Of a stretch of DNA of 64,000 nucleotides, positions 55,504 through 64,000 are shown in pieces. Under the pieces are notes generated by a model. The model worked only from the letters and a program-made list of their open reading frames with translations, was not told the origin of the DNA and did no database searches. The position numbers were made by a program, and so were the translations under genes. The first letter of the stretch is position 1. Every line of letters begins with the position of its first letter. Origin of the DNA: Bos javanicus. Lineage: Eukaryota; Chordata; Mammalia; Artiodactyla; Bovidae. The stretch is taken from NCBI RefSeq assembly GCF_032452875.1, contig NC_083885.1, positions 32,033,925 through 32,097,924 on the forward strand, in the 5' to 3' direction.

Positions 55504-58060
55504 CTTGATAGTTTATATTAGATTCATTAAGTTGCCCTCAGTATAATATTATCTGTTTTTCCATGTTTGTGATTTAGATATTTAACTCCATTTTAATCTA
55601 CTAAAATGGGCACCATAAAAATAAGATATCATGTTATAATTTACTCAGAACATGTAAGGACTAGTCAGTAGTCTAAGCAATCTATTTGTTCAAATATTCT
55701 CTTCTCATTACAACCTAAGTTGTCATCAATATCTGTAGAGGCAGAGTAGTCACAGAGTTTTATTGAGGCCATAAAGCTAAAGAGATGGAACCAGAAATAC
55801 TTATTTTAAATATTTTAAAATAAAATAAAAGCTCTCCTGTATTTAGTATACTATCACTATTAAATATATAAAATATATTTCAACTGGTTATAATTTCATC
55901 ATACTGCTAACAATTGTGTTATAATTTTATCATGCTATAATTTTATATGTTACAATCCTAGCATACCACAATCTGCAGTAGGAGAGATGGAGAGAAATCT
56001 GATCTGTATCCCTTACTCTTGTGATCAGTGACTGAACCTGTAATCCAAAAGTTTGTAAATCAGCAATATTGTTATGAGATTCTCCTGTCATGTCCCATTG
56101 CAATCAAATTCAGAGTCAAGAATTGTTGATGATGATGACTAAATGATATGTAATATTTTAGACAGATGTGACTTCAAATTGTACTAAAATGACAGAATTA
56201 AGAGAAAAAAAACCTAAACACCATATTTTAAAAGACTAAATATTTGTAATCATGTAATTAGGTATAATTAATACATTCATTTATCAAATTTCCTAATTCT
56301 TAATTGTACACTGAAAAAGGTGGGTGTTAGGTGGGGTTAGAAGGGGATAGTTTTTATGTTAAAGCATTTTAAAAGCTTCTTTAGATCTATATTTAATTAA
56401 GAATATTAACATATTTTTACTGGTAAAAATCATTCAGCTCAAGCTTGAAGATTTTAAATAACCATTCAGTATTACCTGATTGTAGGTTCTCTAATTAAAA
56501 CTTTAAACTAAATTGAACTTTTTTTCTCCTAATACACACATGCATACTCTATAGACACCTAAAACAAGATTTCTAAATTTTAATATAGAATTTAGAGAGT
56601 ATAATTTCCTGTATCTTCTTTGTGAATTTTGAGAGCTTAATTGTTATGTTATGGCTTCACTTATCAGAAAGCATTGAAAAGTGTTAATTACTTTGTACTT
56701 TGGTTAGTTATGAATGCATGCAAAATTTAACTTTTTCCCCAGAAGCAAATAAAGTCCACATTTATTATGTTACATAAAAGTTATGGAATGACTTAAAATA
56801 ATGAATCCAAAAGCAGTCATACTCCAAGTTTCAAACACTTGTGTGACATATAAAAGGAATCCTGGAAAATTCCATAAAACCATACAGCCATTTTAATAAA
56901 TCGTTGGTGGGTAATGAGAAACAATGTGTGTGTGCATTATGTGTATGTGTATGTATGCACAAATGTGTATGTATGCATGTTGTCAGGCAAACATAAAACT
57001 TTGTAAACAGTAAGCAAGTAATGGAAAATGAACATAGAAAGAACTTTTTTTTTTAATCACCTGTACCAACCATTTTCTTGGGATTACCTTGGTATCAGTA
57101 CCACATCCTAGTTTTTGAGTGCAGTATTAAATCTTTGTCAATAACCTTTGCGAGAATACTTCTACTGACTGGGAGCTCATTATGGCTTCAGGTCTTTTTA
57201 TCCCATATATAACTGATTTTTAAAGCATGATTTGTGTTTAACTGGGATATGCCACACAGTTAGTATATTTGTTACAATTCATTAATAAAATTGAGAAATA
57301 GTTTTTGAGCATCTGGTAAATAGCCAGCATTTTTTTTTAGTGTGATGAGTCATAGTGATGAACAAAAAAAAGCAGAAAAATTCCTGTCCTCATGGAGCCC
57401 GTGTGCAGAACTGAGAGGAGGACTGGGTGATGTTAAACAATGATAAATAATGAGGGGAAAACATTTAGCATGAAAAAGGAGCATTATGATTAAGACACAG
57501 CTCCTGGCACCAAGGCCAGCACTGCCACATAATAGACATGAGATATTGGATTACTTCTTCCAGTCAAAAGCTATTAGAAGGATATCACCTGACACATAAA
57601 TATGGGTTACATTTGTTCTTGCCTCAGCATTCAGCAGTCTTAACTACTGGGTTGATGGATTATGGTGTTGGTGCTGGGAATGACGGGGGTAACCATTTTT
57701 CTAGAAGAAAATGATCAGGTCCATATCTTCTTCCACACTGTAGTCCTCTAAATATTTGAGAACAAGTCACAGTTCATTTGAGACATCTTAACTCCAAATT
57801 TATCCCTTCTGGTCCCTAAACTGGTTCTTGATATGACTTGCTTTCTAGTTTCTCCATCTTTTTTTTTTCAGTATCTTGTGAAAAAAAACTCCTATGTCTT
57901 AAGTCATGTTCCTGCATTCAGCATGCATGCTGAATAGAAAGATGTACAATCAAAATAATATGTTATAAAGAGGAAAAATCTATAGAATAGCCTTTTCAAG
58001 AAAAGGTAAGGTAAAAGGTAAAAAATCTGATGATCCCACTGCAATGTAAAAATAATCTTT
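55504..58060. other. About 2.6 kb of AT-rich unique sequence
   Basis: No gene. It contains a degenerate (TG)n/(TATG)n tract at about 56925-56985. 57290-57460 (gagcatctggtaaatagccagc, attcctgtcctcatggagcccg) resembles an ancient interspersed repeat. Confidence 0.4.
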
Positions 58061-58074
58061 AAGAACTACATGTA

Positions 58075-58147
58075 CCACAGCTTTCTTATCCATTCATCTG
58101 CTGATGGACATCTAGGTTGCTTCCATGCCCTGGGTATTATAAACAGT
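58075..58147 (-). mobile_element. L1, inverted 5' segment of a twin-primed insertion
   Basis: Antisense ruminant L1 (ttcttatccattcatctgctgatggacatctagg), nearly identical to 2325-2400. It abuts a sense L1 piece that starts where it ends (aagctgtggtaca / ggtacatatac), the signature of 5' inversion. Confidence 0.92.
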
Positions 58148-58642
58148 GGTACATATACACAATGGAGTATTACTCAGCCATTAAAAAGAATACATTCGAA
58201 TCAGTTCTAATGAGGTGGATGAAACTGGAGCCTATTATACAGAGTGAAGTAAGCCAGAAAGAAAAACACCAATACAGTATACTAACGCATATATATGGAA
58301 TTTAGAAAGATGGTAACAATAACTCTGTATACGAGACAGCAAGAGAGACACTGATGTACAGAACAGTCTTTTGGACTCTGTGGGAGAGGGAGAGGGTGGG
58401 ATGATTTGGGAGAATGGCATTGAAATATGTATAATATCATATATGAAACGAGTCGCCAGTCCAGGTTCGATGCACGATACTGGATGCTTGGGGCTGGTCT
58501 ACTGGGGATGACCCAGAGGGATGGTATGGGAAGGGAGGAGGGAGGAGGGTTCAGAATGGGGAACACATGTATACCTGTGGCAGATTCATTTTGATATATA
58601 GCAAAACCAATACAATATTGTAAAGTTAAATAAAAAAAAAAA
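58148..58642 (+). mobile_element. L1, sense 3' segment with poly(A)
   Basis: ORF2 C-terminus (from [20 protein letters not shown] to the stop), 3' UTR and poly(A) (58631-58644). The perfect 14-bp target duplication aagaactacatgta is at 58061-58074 and 58643-58656. Low divergence implies a young insertion. Confidence 0.95.
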
Positions 58643-58664
58643 AAGAACTACATGTAATGTGTGG

Positions 58665-58880
58665 CGTGGTGATTGTAGTTAACAGTATTGTGTTATACAT
58701 TTGCGAGTTGCTAAGAGAGTAGATCTTAACATTTTGCATCAGATAAAATTTTGCAGTCATATGAGATGACAGATGTTAACTAAACTTATAGAAATAATTT
58801 TGTAATACATACACATATCAAATCAATATGCTGTACATCTTGGACTAATACAATGTCATGTGTCATTTATATCACAAAAA
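58665..58880 (+). mobile_element. Older L1 3' end
   Basis: gtgattgtagttaacagtattg, gagatgacagatgttaactaaac, caaatcaatatgctgtacatcttggactaatac follow an older L1 3' UTR. The twin-primed L1 landed at its left side. Confidence 0.6.
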
Positions 58881-58959
58881 AATGGAAAACTTAGCAACCA
58901 GTTTTAAAAATGTAAAACCTCAAAGTTAAGTAGGAAGAGAGGGAAACAATCTAAATATA

Positions 58960-59720
58960 ACAAAAATGGATTACTGAAATAGATGATTACCATCATCCTA
59001 AATAGTGAAACACTAAAAACATATCAAATAAACAGAAACAGATACTATATATCATCATGTATACCTGTGGTGGATTCATTTTGATATTTGGCAAAACTAA
59101 TACAATTATGTAAAGTTTAAAAATAAAATAAAAATAAAATAAAAAGATAAAAATAAATAAATAAATAAATAAAACTAGTCTGGAGGTGTTAGCAATTGCA
59201 ATAATGAAAATAAAATTAGATAACCTACAGACACATTAGAAGATGTAAAAGTATCCTATTTGGTGATGATTATTATTATATTAGAGTTCAATAAGGAAAT
59301 GTGGCAAAGTAGTAGGTTATAACATAAGTATACAAAAATCAGGATTTTTCTTCCCTCCAGCAAAACAGATGAGTCAAAATTTTAAAATCCATTCCCATTA
59401 GAAAAAAGTAATAAACAATGTAGGAATATATTAAACAGAAGAAAGGCAAAAGATCTATATGAAGAAAAGTATATAACAAATGGAAAGGCTTCCTGAAAAT
59501 GAAGATTTAATATCATAAAAATGCAAATTCTCCCAAAATAAATACATTTAAAGCAGTTCCTATTGAAACACCAACAAGATCAACATGGTAAAGGAGATTT
59601 GCATAAATTTAAGTTATGTGGAAAGTAAAGACTCAAAAATAGCTTAGAAAACTATGAAAATGGGAAGAGAAAGTGTACCAGATAAGCAGAATATTCTATA
59701 AAGACTCTGCAGTAAAATGT
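58960..59720 (+). mobile_element. Old L1 ORF2 relic, interrupted
   Basis: ccatcatcctaaatagtgaaacac before 59055, then ggaggtgttagcaattgcaataat, tgtggcaaagtagtaggttataac, aatgaagatttaatatcataaaaatg after 59174 follow the L1 ORF2 order in sense. Heavily decayed. Interrupted by the short L1 at 59056-59173. Confidence 0.6.
59056..59173 (+). mobile_element. L1 3' end with (AAATA)n tail
   Basis: catgtatacctgtggtggattc, ttttgatatttggcaaaactaatac, then a 60-bp A-rich tail of AAATA/AAAT units. Very short 5'-truncated insertion. Confidence 0.9.
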
Positions 59721-60230
59721 GGGGAAAATAAAGGACTACACTGAGACAGTCTTCTGGCTACATATCAGGCATAGTTATTTTCAATGTCATTTTCTATATT
59801 TCAAGTGTTTACCCTTCCCTCACCCCTTCTTTTCTCAATATATCTCTCAACTTTCATTCAGAAATTCCCATATATAGATTCAGTGGTATATTATATAGTT
59901 TGCTATGTCTAGTCAAGCATCATGGCTATTTTCCATGAAAAGAACAAAACACTAAATCTGATAGACATGGGACTGTAATTTTTTCTCTTTATAAAGGAAT
60001 AACCTCTTCTAGGTGTTATTCTTCTATGTGTTTAAAACCCAAAGTAAGTCAATCAAACTATAATTGACTGTAATTGGGACTCCCACAAGCTCTTAATCTT
60101 TTAAAAAGTACCTAAAGTTAAGAACAGGTGAAAAATTCATCTGTGATTTTAAGTATTAGAAAATCTGATTTTCCTAAGAAATTATCTCTGATTCTGAATC
60201 AGAAATATATAAGTATGCACATATGTATAT

Positions 60231-61586
60231 GTCAGTTCAGTTCAGTTCAGTCGCTCAGTCGTGTCCGACTCTTTGTGACCCCATGAATCGCAGCACGCCA
60301 AGCCTCCCTGTCCATCACCAACTCCTGGAGTTCGCCCAGACTCACGTCCATCGAGTCAGTGATGCCATCCAGCTATCTCATCCTCTGTCGTCCCCTTCTC
60401 CTCCTGTCCCCAATCCCTCCCAGCATCAGAGTCTTTTCAAATGAGTCAACTCTTCGCATAAGGTGGCCAAAGTACTGGAGTTTCAGCTTTAGCATCATTC
60501 CTTCCAAAGAAATCCCAGGGCTGATCTCCTTTAGAATGGACTGGTTGGATCTCCTTGCAGTCCAAGGGACTCTCAAGAGTCTTCTCCAACACCACAGTTC
60601 AAAAGCATCAATTCTTCGGCACTCAGCCTTCTTCACAGTCCAACTCTCACATCCATACATGACCACAGGAAAAACCATAGCCTTGACTAGACGAATCTTT
60701 GTTGGCAAAGTAATGTCTCTGCTTTTGAATATGCTATCTAGGTTGGTCATAACTTTCCTTCCAGTGAGTAAGTGTCTTTTAATTTCATGGCTGCAATCAC
60801 CATCTGCAGTGATTTTGGAGCCCCAAAAAGTAAAGTCTGACACTGTTTCCACTGTTTCCCCATCTATTTCCCATGAAGTGATGGGACCAGATGCCATGAT
60901 CTTCGTTTTCCGAATAATGAGCTTTAAGCCAACTTTTTCACTCTCCTCTTTCACTTTCATCAAGAGGCTTTTGAGTTCCTCTTCACTTTCTGCCATAAGA
61001 GTGGTGTCATCTGCATATCTGAGGTTATTGATATTTCTCCCGGCAATCTTGATTCCAGCTTGTGTTTCCTCCAGTCCAGCATTTCTCATGATATACTCTG
61101 CATATAAGTTAAATAAACAGGGTGACAATATACAGACTTGACGTACTCCTCTTCCTATTTGGAACCAGTCTGTTGTTCCATGTCCAGTTCTAACTGTTGC
61201 TTCCTGACCTGCATACAAATTCCTCAAGAGACAGGTCAGGTGGTCTGGTATTCCCATCTCTTTCAGAATTTCCCACAGTTTATTGTGATCCACACAGTCA
61301 AAGGCTTTGGCATAGTCAATAAAGAAGAAATAGATGTTTTTCTGGAACTCTCTTGCTTTTTCCATGATCCAGCGGATGTTGGCAATTTGATCTTTGGTTC
61401 CTCTGCCTTTTCTAAAACCAGCTTGAACATCAGGAAGTTCACAGTTCACATATTGCTAAAGCCTGGCTTGGAGAATTATGAGCATTACTTTACTAGCTTG
61501 TGAGATGAGTGCAATTGTGCGGTACTTTGAACATTCTATGGCATTGCCTTTCTTTGGGATCGGAATGAAAACTGACCTTTTCCAGT
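60231..61586 (-). mobile_element. BovB LINE, young 5'-truncated copy
   Basis: Antisense BovB from the tail (cagttcagttcagttcagtc) to codons for FIPIPKKGNAIECSKY-like sequence. Its 5' edge (tccagt) is followed directly by 15 A and a microsatellite. Confidence 0.95.
60373..61449 (-). pseudogene. BovB reverse-transcriptase remnant, 358 codons open (longest in window)
   Basis: A minus-strand frame running through the BovB reverse transcriptase into the C-terminal region. Features in order: ELPDVQAGFRKGRGTKDQIA (residue about 4), motif A FIDYAKAFDCVDHNKLW, GTTDWFQIGRGVRQVCILSP, the catalytic LRYADDTTLMAES box (about residue 147), [40 protein letters not shown] and [21 protein letters not shown] of sister copies reads QVC before ILSP, an unusual change in a conserved spot. 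The N-terminal endonuclease is absent because of 5' truncation, so this is a dead fragment despite the open frame. The + strand 260-aa frame over it is its antisense shadow. Confidence 0.9.
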
Positions 61587-61603
61587 AAAAAAAAAAAAAA
61601 AGC

Positions 61604-61634
<31 letters not shown>
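61587..61634. repeat. Poly(A), (TA)n and (CA)n tract
   Basis: 15 A, then gcatatatatatatatatac, then about 8 CA units. Confidence 0.95.
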
Positions 61635-61715
61635 TATTTATGTTTATATACATATACATATCTCATGAAGAGATATATTTATGTTTATATACATATACAT
61701 ATCTCATGAAGACAT
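61634..61715. repeat. 41-bp tandem duplication
   Basis: The unit starting atatttatgtttatataca and ending ctcatgaaga is present twice head-to-tail (61634-61674, 61675-61715), differing at about one base. Confidence 0.9.
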
Positions 61716-61822
61716 ATGGTGGTCCTTGGAGGGATATTGACTGGAAATGGACACAAGGGAGCCTACTGAGATGCTGATAACATCCTATATCCTGATCTGA
61801 GTAGTGAATGCATCCTGGGTGT

Positions 61823-62134
61823 TAAGTTCAGTTCAGTCACTCATGTCCAACTCTTTGCGACCCCATGGATTGGAGCACACCAGGCTTCCCTGTCCTTCAC
61901 TATCTCCCGAAGTTCGCTCAAACTCATGTCCTTTGAGTCGGTGATGCCATCCAACCATCTCATACTCTGTTACTCCCTCTCCTCCTACCCTTAATCTTTC
62001 CCAACATCAAGGTCTTTTCCAATGAGTCGGGTCTTCACATTAGGTGGCCAAAGTTATTGGAGCTTCAGCATAAGCCCTTCCAAAGAATATTCAGGATTGA
62101 TTTCCTTTAGGACTGAGTGGTTTGATCTCCTTGC
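61823..62134 (-). mobile_element. BovB LINE 3' end, 5'-truncated
   Basis: Antisense BovB from ttcagttcagtcactcatg to gtttgatctccttgc. Older-looking than the 60231 copy. It ends exactly at the poly(T) of an antisense L1. Confidence 0.88.
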
Positions 62135-62396
62135 TTTTTTTTAATTTAAATTTATTTTAATTGGAGGCTAATTACTTTACAATATTATATTGGTTTTGCC
62201 ATACATCAACATGAATCCGCCACAGGTGTACATGTGCTCCCCATCCTGAAACCCCCTCCCACCTCCTTCCCTGTACCATCCCTCTGGGTCAGCCCAGTGC
62301 ACCAGCCCCAAACATCCTGTATCCTGCATCAAACCTGGACTGGTGATTTGTTTCTTACACAATATTACACATGTTTCAATGCCATTCTCCAAAATC
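62135..62396 (-). mobile_element. L1 3' end, 5'-truncated
   Basis: Antisense L1: the T-rich reverse of the tail, acaatattatattggttttgcc, catgaatccgccacagg, ccatccctctgggtcagcccag, tttcaatgccattctccaaaatc. Confidence 0.9.
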
Positions 62397-63639
62397 ACTG
62401 GAAATGACACTGTGTTCTATGGAAATTGATGCACTGAATGTGGAAAATGTGGAAAGCTTCCTATTTATAATAGTTAAAGTGTTGGCAAATAAGAGCTATG
62501 AGAAAAAGCAAAAGGGATCTAGAGTATTTAACTGTAAGCAGGGAATGTTGCTGAATAGCAGAACAGTTTCTATAAGGACACATTAGCTTATAACATAAAT
62601 TAAGCTGATCACTTGTTCACTACTCTTCCTGTGGGTAAGCATCAACTGCATTTAAATGACCAGAGGAAGGACAAGGCACTGGTCTGTTATGCTTTATGTG
62701 GAAGAGAGAGTTATTAACATTTAGGGTCCAAAGGTAATTCTAATACTAATAATACTTTTTTTGTAGTATCTTAACACACAGGTGGTTCAGGTAGATCTAT
62801 TTGAAAGTACTAATGAATTCACCTTTTATGTGTTTTTATGACTCAGGAAAGATGAGGTGATCTCAGACAAGGTGATCTTTAGTGTTTTTGGACAATAACT
62901 TAATTGCCTCTAATCATGAAATGCTTTAGTTGTTGAACCAAAAAACAAAATTACAACACAAACGGCTTTCAACACTTCATCAGAATCAAAATCAGTCTAT
63001 AGGGCACAGACTACCTAGAAACTCCGCTGGAAAGTTTATCTAAACATTATCTTAAACCTTGGCTTCATGGAACTTGGAAAGGGGAGTTGATCACTTCTGA
63101 ATGCACAGCTGTAAATATCCCTTTGCATAAGCACATTAATGATCAAATATTAGGCTACCCTTTTGTGACATTTTCTGAGCTTTAATTTTTATTTAATTGA
63201 AAGTATGTTAGAACTGCTGTAACATTTAGAAGCATGGTTCTGGGAAGGCCACGTGCTCCTGTCTCCTTAAGTACATATTTATCCAGCAGGCTAACATTTT
63301 GAGACAGCTATGGCAGCTGTTAACAAGACTTTATAGGTTTAATGTTGACACATTAAAATTTTAATTTATGCTTTATCAACTGCTGACGTAGGTGATGATT
63401 AGCAAAATATAAAACAAATCATTTGTGTTTTTCAATTAAAACATGTTCCACAGCATACAATTTAACCAGACATTTTCTGTTCCTGATACTGTATTATCTT
63501 CCATTCATATAGTTAAGGATATAATTTCCAACACTTCACACATAACTGGCCATGATATTTTAAAAACTATACACATCAGCAACACTGTAATTAAACTTAC
63601 ATTTATTTAGTTGATCAATGTTTGGGGGAAAGTTTTAAA
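62397..63639. other. Unique sequence
   Basis: No gene. 63100-63420 is a motif-rich non-repetitive block. No interspersed repeat recognised. Confidence 0.4.
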
Positions 63640-63790
63640 GTAGTGTAGTCCTTTAACAAATGTATGAGGCAGATATCACTATTCCCATTTGACAGAGGAG
63701 AAAACAATGATTATAAAAATCACTAGCTTATCTATAAAATTCAGGATTTGAACCCTGATTCTCTACCTCCAAGTTCTGTGCTTTCTCATT
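63640..63790 (-). mobile_element. MIR relic
   Basis: Antisense MIR: aatgtatgaggcagatatcactattcccatttgacagaggag, ggatttgaaccctgattctc. Confidence 0.65.
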
Positions 63791-63814
63791 GTACACAATC
63801 AAGTATCTTTTAGA

Positions 63815-64000
63815 ATGTGTCTAAGTCTGCTTGTCTACTGTAACAAAAATACCATAGACTAGGTGACTTATGAACAATAAAGATTCATTTCTCACAGTTC
63901 TGGATCCTGGGAAGTCCAATATTAAGTTGAGGGCAGATTTGGTGTCAGGAGAAGGTCCACTTTCAGACTTATAGGTGGCCACTTTCTCACTGTAACCTCA
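63815..64000 (-). mobile_element. MaLR-type LTR relic (runs off the window)
   Basis: ctgtaacaaaaataccatagactaggtgactta, tttctcacagttctggatcctgggaagtcc resemble the antisense of an MLT1/MST-class LTR. Incomplete at the window edge, with no internal coding. Confidence 0.5.

Noticed and set aside
60359..61141. A 260-aa + strand open frame
   Set aside because: It is the exact antisense of the BovB reverse-transcriptase frame at 60373-61449, and the same antisense peptide recurs opposite every BovB copy (15.0, 22.0, 23.5, 45.8, 52.9 and 54.9 kb).
61634..61715. CRISPR-like or other array of direct repeats
   Set aside because: Only two adjacent copies with no spacers; a simple tandem duplication in vertebrate DNA. 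LINE tails (CAGTT or GATCT units) were rejected as arrays for the same reason.

Overview
The window looks like non-coding, AT-rich mammalian DNA from a ruminant, most likely a bovid. The diagnostic signal is the repeat set: RTE-clade BovB LINEs with short direct-repeat tails (CAGTT or GATCT units), Bov-tA SINEs (tRNA-Glu-like head plus a BovB-derived body), dimeric Bov-A2 SINEs, CHR-type SINEs and ruminant L1 3' ends. Species cannot be fixed from sequence alone. I find no supportable host protein-coding gene, no host RNA gene, and no CRISPR, phage or plasmid feature. Every long open frame lies inside a LINE, in sense or antisense, or inside a microsatellite. The window is best read as a gene desert or a large intron.

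Layout. 1-2.0 kb: a polypyrimidine tract, a SINE, and a hAT (MER1-like) relic split by a second SINE. 2.0-8.0 kb: a nested block in which an old + strand BovB is cut first by a minus-strand L1 fragment and then by a nearly full-length BovB with an inverted 5' part. 8-14.8 kb: mostly unique sequence with MIR and hAT relics and a head-to-head SINE pair near 12.6-13.0 kb. 14.8-25.3 kb: BovB-rich, with a 5'-truncated copy, a twin-primed copy with a perfect 13-bp target duplication, an L1 with an apparent 3' transduction, and a minus-strand BovB that received a second BovB. 25.3-45.6 kb: mainly unique sequence, old MIR/L2/MER/MaLR relics, scattered SINEs and microsatellites. 45.6-55.5 kb: two large minus-strand BovB copies, one carrying a nested + strand BovB. 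55.5-64 kb: AT-rich unique DNA, a twin-primed young L1 with a 14-bp target duplication, older L1 pieces, the BovB with the longest open reverse-transcriptase frame, and a MaLR-like LTR at the right edge.

The LINEs are the only protein-coding material. BovB encodes an AP-type endonuclease followed by reverse transcriptase, and L1 ORF2 has the same order. All copies here are truncated, inverted or interrupted, so none looks able to move on its own. The SINEs depend on LINE machinery, and Bov-tA and Bov-A2 share their 3' end with BovB. The most informative content is mechanistic: well-preserved insertion scars such as 5' inversions, target-site duplications, an endonuclease-independent-looking L1 insertion, a 3' transduction and a SINE insertion of about 34 bp. 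Several unique, motif-rich stretches near 9.8, 28.5, 36.1, 42.3 and 63.1 kb could be conserved regulatory elements, which only comparative alignment can decide.
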